Positions 40,910 through 51,361 are shown, counted from the stretch's first letter. The stretch is DNA of 64,000 bases from Oricola sp. (GCF_022763245.1 NZ_JALEGV010000012.1:1-64000), one strand, 5' to 3'. Made by a program: numbers and translations. Notes: generated by a model not told the origin, from the letters alone.

Positions 40910-42363
40910 GCTGTCTCCCTGCTGACGGCCGCGCGCGCTTCCTCGTGGTCGGAGAAATGCGTCGTCACGCCATTTGCCGTCTGGCCGGTCTCATGCCCCT
41001 TGCCCGCGATGATCAGCGTGTCGCCGCGTTTCAGGGACGCGACCGCGGCGCGGATTGCCTCGCGCCTGTCGCCGATTTCGATCGCGCCAGGCGCGGCCTC
41101 CATGATCGCCGCGCGGATTGCGGCAGGATCCTCGGATCGCGGGTTGTCGTCCGTCACATAGACCCGATCGGCAAGCCGGCTGGCGATCTCACCCATGATC
41201 GGGCGCTTGCCGGTGTCGCGATCGCCGCCCGCGCCGAAGACGACGATGACCTCGCCGGAGGTAAAGGGCCTGACCGAGGTCAAGACCTGTTCCAGGGCGT
41301 CCGGCTTGTGGGCGTAATCGACATAGACAAGCGCGCCCGCTTCGGTATGCGCAACGAGTTCCAGCCGGCCCGAAGCGCCCTGCAGCTTCTCAAGCGCAGA
41401 GAAAGCGGTTGCCGGCGCCACGCCTGTCGAGATGGCGAGCCCGGCGGAAACGAGCGCGTTGGACACCTGGAATTCGCCCGCCAGCGGCAACTCGATCCGG
41501 TAGGTTTCGCCGGCATGTACCACTTCGATGATCTGCCGGTAGCGCTCATGCTCCACCCGCTTCAGCGAGATGAAGCCGCCCTTGCGGCCAACCGTCAGGA
41601 CGTCAAGACCGGCCGCGGTCGCTGCATTGATCGCCCGATCCGAAAAGGCGTCGTCTGCGAAGATCACCGCGGGCGCCCCCTTGGCGAGCAGCGTGTCGAA
41701 CAATCGCATCTTGGCGCCGAAATAGTCGTCGACCGTCGGATGATAATCCATGTGGTCACGGCCGAGATTCGTGAATCCGCCGGCCGCAAGCCGAACGCCG
41801 TCGAGGCGTCGCTGGTCGAGGCCGTGGCTGGATGCTTCCATCGCGACATGGGTCGTGCCGGCCTGCGCCAGATCGCGCAAGATCGTGTGCAGCATCACCG
41901 GGTCCGGCGTGGTCAGCGAATCCGTAATCCGGATCTTCGGCGAGATGACGCCGGTCGTCCCGAGGCTCGCAGCCTCGAAACCGGCCTCTGCATAGATCTG
42001 GCGTGTGAAAGAGGCGACGGATGTCTTGCCGGCGGTTCCGGTGACCGCCACCACCGTGTCGGGCTGCGGACCGAAAAAGCGGGCTGCGATCAGCGCCAGG
42101 GCCCGTCGCGGATCCGGCGTGCGGATCACGGGCGCTGCCAGCTCTCCCACATCCGCGTCCGTACCGCAGATGACGGCGACGGCGCCGGCCGCAACAGCGG
42201 CCTTCGCATAGGCCGCGCCGTCCTGCTTGACGCCGGCCAGCGCGACGAACACGTCACCGGCGGCGACCTGCCGCGAATCCGCCGTCACGCCGGAGAATTC
42301 GACATCGACCGTCGACGCCCCAGCGTTTGCAAAAGACAGCCCGTCGATTTCCTGCAAACGCAT
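40906..42363 (-). CDS. murE: UDP-MurNAc-dipeptide meso-diaminopimelate ligase
   Basis: About 485 residues. Adds the third amino acid. The specificity motif DDNPRSEDP (DNPRxE) marks meso-diaminopimelate rather than lysine. The P-loop is [22 protein letters not shown] 42363 gives [11 protein letters not shown], the usual family start. The frame also opens at TTG 42417, right at the ftsI stop, which would add 18 residues and couple translation; neither has a convincing RBS. Confidence 0.95.
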   Translation of the reverse strand: MRLQEIDGLSFANAGASTVDVEFSGVTADSRQVAAGDVFVALAGVKQDGAAYAKAAVAAGAVAVICGTDADVGELAAPVIRTPDPRRALALIAARFFGPQPDTVVAVTGTAGKTSVASFTRQIYAEAGFEAASLGTTGVISPKIRITDSLTTPDPVMLHTILRDLAQAGTTHVAMEASSHGLDQRRLDGVRLAAGGFTNLGRDHMDYHPTVDDYFGAKMRLFDTLLAKGAPAVIFADDAFSDRAINAATAAGLDVLTVGRKGGFISLKRVEHERYRQIIEVVHAGETYRIELPLAGEFQVSNALVSAGLAISTGVAPATAFSALEKLQGASGRLELVAHTEAGALVYVDYAHKPDALEQVLTSVRPFTSGEVIVVFGAGGDRDTGKRPIMGEIASRLADRVYVTDDNPRSEDPAAIRAAIMEAAPGAIEIGDRREAIRAAVASLKRGDTLIIAGKGHETGQTANGVTTHFSDHEEARAAVSRETA

Positions 42364-42413
42364 GGCGATGTCCCGGTCTACGCTCCGAATCGTTTCCCAC
42401 GCCTGTTTATACG

Positions 42414-44090
42414 TCAATATGACACGAGCAAGGTATCATCGCCTTCGCCGAACTGCGGCGTAAGCCCCAGCAGCGGCGCGGCGCGGCGGATGATCGCGCC
42501 GGCGGCCGGCGCCGCGTTGGAGGCCGCCGTCGCGCCCTGACCGGAGCCGGGCACCGGTTTCGGCTCGTCGACGATGACAAGAACCACATAGCGCGGATCG
42601 TTGATCGGGAAGGCGGCGAGATAGGCGTTGAAGCGCTTGTTGCCGACATAGCGCCCGTTGACGACCTTCTCGGCCGTGCCGGTCTTGCCGCCGACCGCGT
42701 AGCCCTCGACCAGCGCCTGACGGCCCGATCCGTGCTCGCCATTGAGATCGAACAGCGCGCGCATGTTGTCGCTGGTCTGGCCGGAAATCACCCGCTGCGC
42801 CAAGGCCTTGGCGTCTTCCTCGCTGCGCGGCAGGAAAGTCGGCGGGATCAGCCATCCGCCATTCATCAGCGCCGCGCCGGCAACCGCCGTGTTCAGCGGC
42901 GTCGTCGCCACGCCGTGACCGAAGGAGATCGTCATCGAGTTGATCTTCTTCCACTCATGCGGCTGCGTCGGGGTGGCGACCTCCGGCAATTCCGTGTCCA
43001 GCCGGCTCAGAAGCCCCAGCCGCGTCAGGAACGCCTTGTGGCCTTCCACGCCGACCATGTCCGCCTCGCGCGCCGAGCCCACATTGGAGGAATACTTGAA
43101 GATCTCGGGCACCGTCAGCGAGCTGCCCTTGTTGTGGAATTCCTTGATCGTGTAGCCGGCGACACGGAACGGCCGGGTGTCGACCCTGTCCGTCATGTTC
43201 ACAACACCCGAATCGAGCGCCATCGCGGTGGTGAAGCTCTTGAAGGTCGACCCCATCTCGAACACGCCGCCCGACATGCGGTTCAGACGATCCTTGTCAT
43301 TGGCGTTGAACGGATTGTTCGGGTCGTAATCGGGAAGCGACGCCATCGCCACGACTTCGCCCGTGCGCACGTCGATGATGACGCCGCCGGCGGCGATCGC
43401 CTGGTAGCGTTCCAGCGCCTGGCTCAGTTCGTCGCGCACCGCATATTGCACGCGCGCGTCGATCGACAACTGCACCGGCGGCAGGTCCACCCCGACATCG
43501 AGGCCGAGGTCCTGCATGGTGCCAAGCCCCTGGTCGTCGATATATTTCTCCAGCCCGGCGATCCCGGCATTGTCGACGTCGACAAGCCCGAGAATATGCG
43601 AGGCAACCGGCCCGCCGGGATAGAAGCGCCGCTTCTCGGTGCGGAATCCGAGGCCGGGGATGCCGAGCGCCAGAACGTCAGCCTGCTGGCGCGGCGTCAA
43701 TTCGCGGCGCAGCCAGACGAAGGCCGCGCCAGACGACAATTTGCGATGCCAGTCCTTGTAGTCAACATCCGGCAGCACCGTGGACAGCGCTTCCACCGCC
43801 TCGTCGGCATCGACGATGTTGCGCGGCTCGCCGTAAAGCGAGGCGACACGAATGTCGGTCGCCAGCACGTCGCCATTACGATCGACAATATCCGGCCGCG
43901 AGGCAAGGCTGCGGTCGATGGTTGCGTAGTGTTGGACGTCGTCGATGTCGGCGAACCCGTATTGCACGAGGCGGCCGGCGATGGTCGCGTAGACGGCGAG
44001 GAAGCAGACCACGGCGATCACCGTGCGCGAACGCACCTGCGCGACGCTCTCGCGCGCCGGACTTTTCGTGTTCACGCCCGTGGCGGCCAT
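42414..44090 (-). CDS. ftsI: Septal transpeptidase FtsI (PBP3)
   Basis: 558 residues. Class B penicillin-binding protein that cross-links septal peptidoglycan. One N-terminal span ([20 protein letters not shown]), a dimerisation domain, and the transpeptidase motifs: GSTFKSFTT (SxxK), KYSSNVGSA (SxN), GKTGTAEKV (KTG). It follows ftsL by 1 bp. Confidence 0.97.
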   Translation of the reverse strand: MAATGVNTKSPARESVAQVRSRTVIAVVCFLAVYATIAGRLVQYGFADIDDVQHYATIDRSLASRPDIVDRNGDVLATDIRVASLYGEPRNIVDADEAVEALSTVLPDVDYKDWHRKLSSGAAFVWLRRELTPRQQADVLALGIPGLGFRTEKRRFYPGGPVASHILGLVDVDNAGIAGLEKYIDDQGLGTMQDLGLDVGVDLPPVQLSIDARVQYAVRDELSQALERYQAIAAGGVIIDVRTGEVVAMASLPDYDPNNPFNANDKDRLNRMSGGVFEMGSTFKSFTTAMALDSGVVNMTDRVDTRPFRVAGYTIKEFHNKGSSLTVPEIFKYSSNVGSAREADMVGVEGHKAFLTRLGLLSRLDTELPEVATPTQPHEWKKINSMTISFGHGVATTPLNTAVAGAALMNGGWLIPPTFLPRSEEDAKALAQRVISGQTSDNMRALFDLNGEHGSGRQALVEGYAVGGKTGTAEKVVNGRYVGNKRFNAYLAAFPINDPRYVVLVIVDEPKPVPGSGQGATAASNAAPAAGAIIRRAAPLLGLTPQFGEGDDTLLVSY

Positions 44091-44091
44091 A

Positions 44092-44463
44092 TCAGTTGCC
44101 TCCCACGCTGCCGGTGGTCATCGGATCGGGGGCGCTGCCGGCGATGATGTCGGCGACGCCGTCGCTCATGGGCAGTTCCGGCGCCGCCGGCAATTCCTGC
44201 GGATGCACGATCTGGCGCGGCTCGGTCTGCTGCAACTGCAGTTCCTCGCCATAAAGGTCGGAGAGCGTCTTCAGCCGCGCGGGCTGGCTGAGATAGGACC
44301 AGTCCGCCTCCAGAAGATTGATCGTCTCCTTCTCCAGCCCGATGCGCCGCTCCAGTTCGGCGATCTCCGCGACCCGGCGCTCGGCCGTGTATTTGACCGC
44401 GTAGGTCCAGGTGGCCGCGCCGAGCATCAGGACGATGAGCACGATATTGACGATCCGCATCAT
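44092..44463 (-). CDS. ftsL: Cell division protein FtsL
   Basis: 123 residues. A single N-terminal span ([20 protein letters not shown]) is followed by a coiled coil ([20 protein letters not shown], with [15 protein letters not shown]) and a disordered tail. Bitopic member of the FtsQLB complex; sequence is poorly conserved, so the call rests on topology and its place between rsmH and ftsI. GGAGGAG lies 6 nt before ATG 44463, which overlaps the rsmH stop. Confidence 0.9.
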   Translation of the reverse strand: MMRIVNIVLIVLMLGAATWTYAVKYTAERRVAEIAELERRIGLEKETINLLEADWSYLSQPARLKTLSDLYGEELQLQQTEPRQIVHPQELPAAPELPMSDGVADIIAGSAPDPMTTGSVGGN

Positions 44464-45464
44464 GATGCGCTCCTCCGGCTTCCCGGCAGATTGGGCCAGG
44501 GCAGGTCAGGCAGGCCGAACAGACCCATTTCGACGGCCCGCGCGGGCGCGTCCGTGCGGATGCCGGCGCGCAGCTTGGCGGAACGGGCGCGCGGGTTGCG
44601 CTCCGCTTCGGCCTCCGACGCCTTCACCATCGCCTTGCCTCGAATTTCGAATGTTGCCGCCTTTTCGGCGACCTCCGGCATGTGCCGCGATCCGCCAGCG
44701 CCGCCGGCCCGGTCCTGGAAGAAGCGCTTGGCGATGCGGTCCTCCAGCGAGTGGAAGGTGACGACGACGAGCCGTCCGCCCGGCTTCAGGATGCGCTCGG
44801 CGGCAAACAGCGCGCGCGCCAATTCGCCGAGTTCGTCATTGACGAAGATGCGCAGCCCCTGGAAGGTCCGCGTCGCCGGATGGATCCGGTCCTTCGGGCC
44901 CCGGCCGACCGCCTTTTCGACGATCCGGGCCAGATGGCCCGTCGTCTCGATCGCCCCGACGGCGCGTTCACGCTCGATCGCGCGGGCGACGCGCCCGGCG
45001 TGGCGTTCCTCGCCGAGAATGCCGACGATGCGGGTCAGGTCGGACACGGCAAAGCCGTTGACCACGTCGGCGGCGCTGAGGCCAGACTGCGCCATACGCA
45101 TGTCCAAAGGCCCGTCCGCCTGGAAGGAAAAGCCGCGTTCGGCCTGATCGATCTGCATGGACGAGACGCCGATATCGAGAACGACGCCATCGACGCTGCC
45201 GGCGTCGAAATGGTCGCCCATCTGCGAGAACGGCGCCTCGACGAGATCGAGACGGTCGCCGAATTCGGCCAGCATCGGTTCGGCGCCGCGGATCACGTCC
45301 GGGTCGCGGTCGAAGCCGGTCACCCGGGCGCCGCGTTCCAACAGCGCGCGCGAATAGCCGCCCGCCCCGAACGTGCCGTCGACGACATGTTCGCCGACAC
45401 CGGTCGAAAGCGCGGCGACGACCTCGTCCAGCATCACCGGAACATGGCGGGCCGCATCGCTCAT
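44460..45464 (-). CDS. rsmH: 16S rRNA m4C1402 methyltransferase
   Basis: 334 residues. N4-methylates C1402 of 16S r[34 protein letters not shown] (SAM site), [38 protein letters not shown] and [16 protein letters not shown] are the family blocks. ATG 45464 overlaps the mraZ stop; the frame runs open upstream through mraZ but is not coding there. Confidence 0.97.
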   Translation of the reverse strand: MSDAARHVPVMLDEVVAALSTGVGEHVVDGTFGAGGYSRALLERGARVTGFDRDPDVIRGAEPMLAEFGDRLDLVEAPFSQMGDHFDAGSVDGVVLDIGVSSMQIDQAERGFSFQADGPLDMRMAQSGLSAADVVNGFAVSDLTRIVGILGEERHAGRVARAIERERAVGAIETTGHLARIVEKAVGRGPKDRIHPATRTFQGLRIFVNDELGELARALFAAERILKPGGRLVVVTFHSLEDRIAKRFFQDRAGGAGGSRHMPEVAEKAATFEIRGKAMVKASEAEAERNPRARSAKLRAGIRTDAPARAVEMGLFGLPDLPWPNLPGSRRSAS

Positions 45465-45910
45465 GCCTGCGCCTCGCGCTGGGCGCGCAGCCGCGCCCGC
45501 ACTTCCTCGCGATAGGCGCGAAAGGTGTCCGGCCGCCACATCTGGAAGAAATGCCCTCGCCCGACGAAGGCGACCTCGTCGGATATGCCGGTGTGCTCGC
45601 GCACGAAATCCGTGACCGTCATGCGTCCCTCGCCGTCCAGCTTCAGAAACGCGCCATCCCCGTGAAAGAAGAGCGACATGTCGTCGGAGGAGCGCAGAAA
45701 CGGGTCGTCCTGCGCCAGCCTCTGCTCGTAGCGTTCGAGAAGATCCGTGCCGCCGGTGTCGATCGCCGGCATGTCGATCGCCTGCAGCGCGTAGAGCTCG
45801 CCCAGGCCGCGCTTCTGCAGCACGTTGCGAAACAGGGCCGGCACCGAGACCCGACCCTTGGAATCGATCCTGTTCACTGCATTCGACAGAAACCGGTCCA
45901 CGCCCGACAC
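45461..45910 (-). CDS. mraZ: Transcriptional regulator MraZ
   Basis: 149 residues with two AbrB-like halves: [20 protein letters not shown] and [20 protein letters not shown] (each with the D-x-x-GR pattern). In E. coli it represses its own dcw promoter by binding repeated TGGGN boxes. GTG at 45910 gives [10 protein letters not shown]. First gene of the large block. TGGGA repeats lie about 226 bp upstream. Confidence 0.95.
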   Translation of the reverse strand: MSGVDRFLSNAVNRIDSKGRVSVPALFRNVLQKRGLGELYALQAIDMPAIDTGGTDLLERYEQRLAQDDPFLRSSDDMSLFFHGDGAFLKLDGEGRMTVTDFVREHTGISDEVAFVGRGHFFQMWRPDTFRAYREEVRARLRAQREAQA

Positions 45911-46326
45911 TCACCGCTTCCGCCCCGCTGAAGGCCCGTCCCGCAGCCATCGACAAAGACTTTCGTTCACCGCGCCGCGCAAGGCGGCTTGACCTCACGC
46001 CGACCATCCAGAAGCGCCGTGTAAAGGACGAAAGGCGCCGCACGAGGCGACATGCCCCGCCGCGATCGCCCTTTGCGAGCGGCGTTCAATTCCTGATGGA
46101 GGAGGCAATCCTGCCCGGTCCGACATGTGTGTTTTTGGGATATCATGGGACTGCCTGGGAATCAATGGGAGCGCACGACACTTTCCGCCTCTGCCGCCTG
46201 CGCAAGGGTCCTCTTTAGTGTGCGGGCGTTAACCTTAAGGAATGGTTGAAACCGCCCGCAGCTCCGGCTTGACAGCGGCGCGGACGCAGGTACCGAGAAG
46301 AGGCGGACGTCGCGGAGGAGGAACCC
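45911..46326. promoter_or_regulatory. Divergent regulatory gap with TGGGA x4 array
   Basis: This 416-bp region separates mraZ (minus) from the cytochrome P450 gene (plus) and holds no credible gene. TGGGA stands at 46136, 46146, 46156 and 46166, exactly 10 bp apart, which is the E. coli MraZ operator layout (TGGGN, 5-bp spacers). The repeats read on the plus strand, opposite to mraZ. TTAACCTTAA near 46213 carries two CtrA-like half sites. The long distance to mraZ implies a long leader or a second promoter. Confidence 0.6.
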
Positions 46327-47496
46327 ATGTCGAACGCACCGGTCCATGACATCGATCCGCAGGCCTTCTGGCGCGATCCCTATCCCGAGTTGAAGATCAT
46401 GCGGCGCGACTGCCCGGTCGCCTATGTGCCGCAACTGGGCGCGACGCTGATGACGAGGCGCGACGCCATCTTCGTCAACGAGAAGCGCACCGACATCTTC
46501 TCCTCGCTCCAGCCCGGCGGCCTGATGACGCAGCTGATGGGCGAGAACATGATGCGCAAGGACGGCGAGGCCCACGCGGTCGAGCGCAAGGCGATCTTCC
46601 CGACCGTCTCGCCGAAGACCGTCAAGACGGTGTGGCTGGAGCAATTCTCGCGCGACGCCGACCGCATTCTCGACGGCATTGCGCAGCGCGGCGAGGCCGA
46701 TCTCGTCGCCGATTATGCCATGCCGCTCTCGGCGGAGGCGCTGAAGGCGATCACCGGGCTCACCAACATGCATTTCGCCGAGATGAACCGCGTCAGCCAG
46801 GGCATGATCGACGGCTGCGCCAATTACGCCGGCGACCCGGCCGTCGAGGCGCGCTGCAACGACTGCACGGCCTCCATCGACCGCCATATCGACGAGCGCA
46901 TTCCACAGGTGGAAGCCGCGCCGGATTTCTCGCTCCTGTCGGTGCAGATGCGCGCCGGCCTGTCGCAAGACCAGCTGCGCGCCAACATCAAGCTCGCCAT
47001 TTCCGGCGGCCAGAACGAGCCACGTGACGCGATTGCCGGCGCGGCCTGGGCCCTGCTCGCCCATCCCGGGCAGAGGGCGCTGGTCGATAGCGGCCAGGCG
47101 ACGTGGCTCCAGGCCTTCGAGGAATATGCGCGCTGGATCTCGCCAATCGGCATGTCGCCGCGCCGCATCGCCCGCGACGCCGAGCTCGACGGCGTCAGAT
47201 ACGAGGCCGAGGAGCGCTTCTTCTTCATGTTCGGCTCGGGCAATCGCGACGAGGACGTCTTCGAGGACGCCGACGAATTTCGCATCACCCGCGACCTGTC
47301 GAAATCGATCTCGTTCGGCGCGGGTCCGCATTTCTGCGCCGGCGCCTGGGCCTCGCGCGCCCTGATCGCCGAGGTGGCGCTGCCGAAACTCTTCGCCCGC
47401 CTGCCCGGCCTGCGCCTCGCCGAGGGCGCGGACGTGCCCTTCGTCGGCTGGGCCTTTCGCGGGCCGCTGAAGGTCCCGGTCGTCTGGAACGCATGA
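46327..47496 (+). CDS. Cytochrome P450
   Basis: 389 residues, soluble bacterial P450. The heme-binding loop is FGAGPHFCAGAW with Cys337 as the iron ligand; the K-helix ExxR is Glu266-Arg269. The I helix reads ISGGQNEPRD (225-234), so the usual acid/alcohol Thr that helps proton delivery is absent and replaced by the NEPRD form. It has no fused reductase, so it needs a ferredoxin partner; none is nearby. GGAGGAGGA lies upstream of ATG. The substrate is unknown. It converges with rnpB. Confidence 0.92.
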   Translation: MSNAPVHDIDPQAFWRDPYPELKIMRRDCPVAYVPQLGATLMTRRDAIFVNEKRTDIFSSLQPGGLMTQLMGENMMRKDGEAHAVERKAIFPTVSPKTVKTVWLEQFSRDADRILDGIAQRGEADLVADYAMPLSAEALKAITGLTNMHFAEMNRVSQGMIDGCANYAGDPAVEARCNDCTASIDRHIDERIPQVEAAPDFSLLSVQMRAGLSQDQLRANIKLAISGGQNEPRDAIAGAAWALLAHPGQRALVDSGQATWLQAFEEYARWISPIGMSPRRIARDAELDGVRYEAEERFFFMFGSGNRDEDVFEDADEFRITRDLSKSISFGAGPHFCAGAWASRALIAEVALPKLFARLPGLRLAEGADVPFVGWAFRGPLKVPVVWNA

Positions 47497-47506
47497 GGGA
47501 AAGAGT

Positions 47507-47919
47507 ACCAGCCGGCCTGTAAGCCGGGTTCTGTACGGCGCAAGCGCCGTGACGGCCATTCCTCTGGGACGGACATTGCTGCCCGCCTCTAGCAACCTAC
47601 CCGGACGACATCCCGGAAACAGGATCGGGCCGAAGCCCTGTGCCGTCCCTATTCGGTCTTGCTCCCGGTGGGGTTTGCCGTGCCATGCCTGTTGCCAGCC
47701 ATGCGGTGGGCTCTTACCCCACCCTTTCACCCTTGCCCCGCCTGGTTTTGCGCTGCCGTTTCAGCGCAAAAGGCAGACGGGGCGGTTTGCTTTCTGTGGC
47801 ACTTTCCCTAGGGTTGCCCCCGCCGGACGTTATCCGGCACCGTGTCTCCATGGAGCCCGGACTTTCCTCGCCCGCCGCCTTTCGGCTCATGACAGGCGCG
47901 GCCGTCCGGCCGGCTGGTC
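47507..47919 (-). ncRNA. rnpB: RNase P RNA
   Basis: Catalytic RNA that trims tRNA 5' ends. Read on the minus strand it begins near GGGACCAGCCGG, has the conserved CR-I block GAGGAAAGTCCGGGCTC, the AGGGTGAAAGGGTGGGGTAA stretch, the AGAGGAATGGCCGTCAC region, and ends ACAGAACCCGGCTTACAG before GGCCGGCTGG pairs with the 5' end. Type A, about 410 nt. It begins about 8 nt after the msrQ stop. Confidence 0.93.
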
Positions 47920-47924
47920 CCGCT

Positions 47925-47953
47925 CATCTATTGGCGAACGGCCTCGCGCGCAA
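47925..47953 (-). promoter_or_regulatory. Candidate sigma-70 promoter of rnpB
   Basis: On the minus strand TTGCGC (47953-47948), a 17-bp spacer and TAGATG (47930-47925) precede the predicted RNase P RNA 5' end by 6-7 nt. The msrQ stop codon TAG is the first half of the -10 hexamer. Confidence 0.55.
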
Positions 47954-48563
47954 GGCCCGGGCTGCCGCCGCGCGCCCTGCGCGCCGGCTTCACGAAGCGC
48001 AAAGCCAGCAGGCCGACGACGATGACGAGATAGATGATCGGCTCCGGCGGCCACGCCTTGACCAGCAGCAGGTAATGCACCGCGCCGAACAGCACCGCCG
48101 GATAGACCAGCCTGTGCAGTTTGCGCCATCCGGCCGCACCCATCTTGCGGATCGACAGCCGGTTGGAGGTCACCGCCAGCGGCACCAGCAGAACGAAGGC
48201 CGCCATGCCGATGGTGATGTAGGGCCGCTTGACGATATCCGCCCCGATCTCGCCCCAGAAGAACTGCTTGTCGAGCACCAGATAGACGCCGAGATGCAGC
48301 ACGACATAGATGAAGGCGACCAGCCCCAGCGCCCGGCGATACTTCACCAGATTGATCCGCGCCAGCCGCATGAGCGGCGTCACCGCCAGTCCCAGGATCA
48401 GGAACCGGAGCGCCCATTCGCCGAGCCCGTTTTCCAGGATACGCAGCGGATCCGCGCCGAGTGCGTTGGAGAAAGCCCGCACGAACAGGTCGGCGGCCGG
48501 AACGAGGCCGACCGCGTAGACGGCCCATTCGGGCGCGGCGGTCCAGAGTTTCGATTGCGCCAT
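47928..48563 (-). CDS. msrQ: MsrQ heme membrane subunit of methionine sulfoxide reductase
   Basis: 211 residues. Six-span b-type heme protein (ferric-reductase-like domain) passing electrons from quinol to MsrP. Spans such as ALGLVAFIYVVLHLGVYLVL and GWRKLHRLVYPAVLFGAVHY carry heme-ligand His. ATG 48563 starts MAQSKLWTAAPEWAVY. It lies 19 bp after msrP in an operon. Its stop is embedded in the rnpB promoter. Confidence 0.94.
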   Translation of the reverse strand: MAQSKLWTAAPEWAVYAVGLVPAADLFVRAFSNALGADPLRILENGLGEWALRFLILGLAVTPLMRLARINLVKYRRALGLVAFIYVVLHLGVYLVLDKQFFWGEIGADIVKRPYITIGMAAFVLLVPLAVTSNRLSIRKMGAAGWRKLHRLVYPAVLFGAVHYLLLVKAWPPEPIIYLVIVVGLLALRFVKPARRARGGSPGLAREAVRQ

Positions 48564-48582
48564 CTGTCGGAACCGTCGGGTC

Positions 48583-49524
48583 TCAGAAATACTTAGACAG
48601 GTCCATGCCCTCGTAGAGCGAGGCGACCTGGTCGGCATAGCCGTTGAACATCTGCGTCTCGACACGTTTGGCGAACAGCCCGCCGCCGATGCGCCGTTCC
48701 GTCGCCTGGCTCCAGCGCGGATGGTCCACCTGCGGATTGACGTTGGAATAGAAGCCGTATTCGCGCGGGTTCTGGAGGTTCCAGGTCGCCGGCGGCTCTT
48801 CCTCGGTGAACTTGATCGACACGATCGACTTGATGCTCTTGAAGCCGTATTTCCACGGCACGACGAGCCGCACCGGCGCCCCGTTCTGGTTGGGAAGCAC
48901 CTCGCCATGCAGGCCGACGGCGAGAATGGTCAGCGGGTGCATCGCCTCGTCCAGGCGAAGCCCTTCCACATAGGGCCAGGGCAGAATGCGGTAGCCGGCG
49001 CGCTGACCGGGCATTTCCTCCGGCCGCACGAGCGTTTCGAAAGCGACATATTTGGCGCTGCCCTGGACGTCGAACTTCTCCAGCACGCTCGCCAGCGGAA
49101 TGCCGACCCATGGCACGACCATCGACCAGGCCTCGACGCAGCGAAGGCGGTAGATCCGGTCTTCCAGCGTGTAATTGGTCATCAGGTCGTCGATATCCAG
49201 CGTGCCGGGATTGTTGACCAGCCCGCCGACCTCGATCGTCCATGGCCGCGTCGTCAGGTCGCCCGCATAGCTGGCCGGATCGCCCTTGCCCGTGCCGAAT
49301 TCGTAGAAATTGCAGTAGCCGGATATGTCGTCGAGCGGGTTCGGCGCCTCGTCGGTCGAAAACGGACTGGCGACGGTTGTCAGCTTCTCGGCCGCCCGCG
49401 CCGGCGCGACCTGCGAGGCGAACGCCAGCCCGGCGGCCCCGGCCATGAAGGCCCTGCGGTTGAGCACGACGGATTTCGGCGTGATTTCGGATGCGGGCGG
49501 AACGGGGTAGCGATAGACGGACAA
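48583..49524 (-). CDS. msrP: MsrP periplasmic methionine sulfoxide reductase (Mo)
   Basis: About 313 residues. Molybdopterin enzyme repairing oxidised methionine in periplasmic proteins. Tat signal ([20 protein letters not shown]), the Mo ligand Cys in [16 protein letters not shown], and [32 protein letters not shown] are diagnostic. TTG at 49524, with GGGAGG 5 nt upstream, gives [16 protein letters not shown], the usual start; ATG 49554 would add ten residues without an RBS. Confidence 0.95.
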   Translation of the reverse strand: MSVYRYPVPPASEITPKSVVLNRRAFMAGAAGLAFASQVAPARAAEKLTTVASPFSTDEAPNPLDDISGYCNFYEFGTGKGDPASYAGDLTTRPWTIEVGGLVNNPGTLDIDDLMTNYTLEDRIYRLRCVEAWSMVVPWVGIPLASVLEKFDVQGSAKYVAFETLVRPEEMPGQRAGYRILPWPYVEGLRLDEAMHPLTILAVGLHGEVLPNQNGAPVRLVVPWKYGFKSIKSIVSIKFTEEEPPATWNLQNPREYGFYSNVNPQVDHPRWSQATERRIGGGLFAKRVETQMFNGYADQVASLYEGMDLSKYF

Positions 49525-49734
49525 TGAAGCCTCCCTGAGCGTGACGACTGCCATCTATATAGCGCGCGCCCTTGCGCCTGCACTTCACAACTTCTCCGCG
49601 CCGAGTCACGGCTTGGTGACACGCCTGTGAGGCCGCGGAGGCTGGGATCCATCCCGCGACGCAAGCTGGCCGGCTGCCTGCGCGCTCGCCCCTGAGTAGA
49701 AATTTGGTAGATCCATCGACGAGGGGGAAATCCG

Positions 49735-50244
49735 ATGCGTCTCACCCGACTGCGGCTGCTCGCCGGGCTTGTCGCCCTTGCCGGCCTCCTGGCCGGCTGC
49801 GTGCAGGGCGCCGATCCCGACCTGGAGGGGACAACCACGACGATCATCGCGGTGCGTCACGGCGACCGGAACAACTCTCTGGAGGATCGCCTGAACGAAA
49901 AGGGGCGCGCCCGCGCCCAGGCTCTCGCCGCCGCTCTGAAGGGTACGCGCATCGACGCGATCTACATTCCGGACACGCAGCGCAATCGCGAAACCGCGGC
50001 CCCGCTCGCCGCCGCCCGCGGTCTCGAGCCGCGCGTCGTCCCGACGACCAATCTGGCTGGAACGCTTCTGAGCGGCAATGCCGGCAAGACCGTGCTCTGG
50101 ATCGGCAACAAGCCCAATCTGTCCGCGCTCTGGACAAGCCTGAAGGCAAAGGATCCGCCGCCGCTCGACTATGGCGACCTCTTCATCGTGCAGGTGGAAG
50201 GCAGGACAGCGACGCGCGTCAGGCGCCGTCATTTCGGCGACTGA
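49735..50244 (+). CDS. Lipoprotein histidine phosphatase family protein
   Basis: 169 residues. Signal peptide with lipobox LLAGCVQG (Cys near 22), then the phosphoglycerate-mutase-like core: TIIAVRHGDRN (RHG with the phospho-His), YIPDTQRNRETAAPLA, and TVLWIGNKPNLSALWTSLK, where the later His of active members is not clear (G-N-K in place of G-H-x-N). Activity may therefore be weak. Exported and membrane-anchored. GAGGGGGAAA lies before the ATG. Divergent to msrP. Confidence 0.78.
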   Translation: MRLTRLRLLAGLVALAGLLAGCVQGADPDLEGTTTTIIAVRHGDRNNSLEDRLNEKGRARAQALAAALKGTRIDAIYIPDTQRNRETAAPLAAARGLEPRVVPTTNLAGTLLSGNAGKTVLWIGNKPNLSALWTSLKAKDPPPLDYGDLFIVQVEGRTATRVRRRHFGD

Positions 50245-50252
50245 GGCCGCGC

Positions 50253-50435
50253 CTACTCGTCGTCGAGATTTTCCTCGGCCTCGGTCACCGGGATGGCATA
50301 GCTTCCGGACAGCCACCGGTTGAGGTCGATGTCCTTGCAGCGCTGCGAACAGAACGGATAGGTCTCGCGCCGGCTTTCACGGCCGCATTCCGGGCACTTG
50401 CGCTTCGGACGCAGCGGTTCGACTTTCGCACTCAT
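50253..50435 (-). CDS. yacG: DNA gyrase inhibitor / zinc protein YacG
   Basis: 60 residues. Zinc ribbon with CPECG and [14 protein letters not shown] supplying four Cys; in E. coli YacG binds GyrB and blocks DNA binding. The 4-bp gap to maf indicates one operon (infA-maf-yacG). Confidence 0.94.
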   Translation of the reverse strand: MSAKVEPLRPKRKCPECGRESRRETYPFCSQRCKDIDLNRWLSGSYAIPVTEAEENLDDE

Positions 50436-50439
50436 CGGA

Positions 50440-51066
50440 TCAGGCCGTCACCCGCGGCCAGCGCGCATGCACATTGTAGCCCTCGCCGCCGAGCAGCGAC
50501 ACGGTCTCGTAGATCGGCAGTCCGACCACGTTGGAATAGGAGCCGACAAGCCGCACGACGAAGGTGCCCGCCAGGCCCTGGATGGCGTAGCCGCCGGCCT
50601 TGTCGCGCCATTCGCCCGTCGCGAGATAGGCCTTCATCTCTTCAGAGGTCAGCCGCTTGAAGCGCACGCGGCTTTCCACGACCCGCTGGCGGATCTTGCC
50701 CTTCGGCGTGATCAGGCAGAGCCCGGTATGCACCTTGTGGTTTCGGCCGGACAGGAGCCGCAGGCATTGCGACGCCTCGTCCAGCAGGTCCGGCTTGGGC
50801 AGGCACAACCGCCCGACCGACACGACCGTGTCGGCGGCAAGGACGAACGCGTTGTGATGGGCGTCGCTGTCGCGCAGATGCTCCCAGCCGGTCTCCGCCT
50901 TGACCCGGCTCAGACGGCGGGCCAGCGAACGCGGATGCTCCGACTTCAGCGGCGTTTCATCGACATTCGTCGGCAGCAGCCGATCCGGCGACGCCCCGGC
51001 CTGCTCCAGGAGTTCGACACGCCGCGGCGAGCCGGAAGCCAGCACGAATATCTGATCCTGGCTCAT
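50440..51066 (-). CDS. maf: Maf family nucleotide pyrophosphatase
   Basis: 208 residues. House-cleaning hydrolase of modified nucleotides such as dTTP/UTP analogues. [16 protein letters not shown] is the N-terminal signature; [20 protein letters not shown] and [20 protein letters not shown] are the later blocks. Lies 54 bp after infA. Confidence 0.95.
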   Translation of the reverse strand: MSQDQIFVLASGSPRRVELLEQAGASPDRLLPTNVDETPLKSEHPRSLARRLSRVKAETGWEHLRDSDAHHNAFVLAADTVVSVGRLCLPKPDLLDEASQCLRLLSGRNHKVHTGLCLITPKGKIRQRVVESRVRFKRLTSEEMKAYLATGEWRDKAGGYAIQGLAGTFVVRLVGSYSNVVGLPIYETVSLLGGEGYNVHARWPRVTA

Positions 51067-51120
51067 GGTCGCAGAAGAAACCCCGTTTCGCGCAAGCGCG
51101 GCACCGGCCCGAAAGGTCGG

Positions 51121-51339
51121 CTATTTGAATCGATAGGTGATGCGGCCCTTCGTGAGGTCGTAGGGCGTCATCTCGACAAGCACCTTGTCGCCGGCGAGAA
51201 CCCGGATACGGTTCTTGCGCATCTTGCCGGCGGTGTGGGCAATGATTTCGTGATCGTTTTCCAGCTTCACCCGGAAGGTGGCGTTCGGCAACAATTCCGT
51301 CACCACGCCGGGAAATTCAAGAACTTCTTCTTTCGCCAT
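51121..51339 (-). CDS. infA: Translation initiation factor IF-1
   Basis: 72 residues, the normal size. OB-fold protein at the ribosomal A site. [20 protein letters not shown] and [20 protein letters not shown] with [13 protein letters not shown] are near-invariant. It starts 122 bp after the caspase gene, behind a terminator, so it likely has its own promoter. Confidence 0.98.
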   Translation of the reverse strand: MAKEEVLEFPGVVTELLPNATFRVKLENDHEIIAHTAGKMRKNRIRVLAGDKVLVEMTPYDLTKGRITYRFK

Positions 51340-51361
51340 TCGGTCTCTTTTCTTCCAACGC

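Noticed and set aside
44460-46043. 527-residue version of RsmH
   Set aside because: The extension reads mraZ and the upstream gap in the wrong frame; the ATGA overlap start at 45464 is the real one.
46162-47730. 522-codon minus-strand frame
   Set aside because: Antisense to the P450 gene and runs into rnpB.
47549-48025. Plus-strand ORFs over 47.55-48.6 kb
   Set aside because: They cover the complement of rnpB and msrQ; the RNA's conserved blocks explain the sequence.
49605-49620. GTCAC...GTGAC dyad upstream of the histidine phosphatase lipoprotein gene
   Set aside because: Only 5-bp arms; too weak to list as a site.
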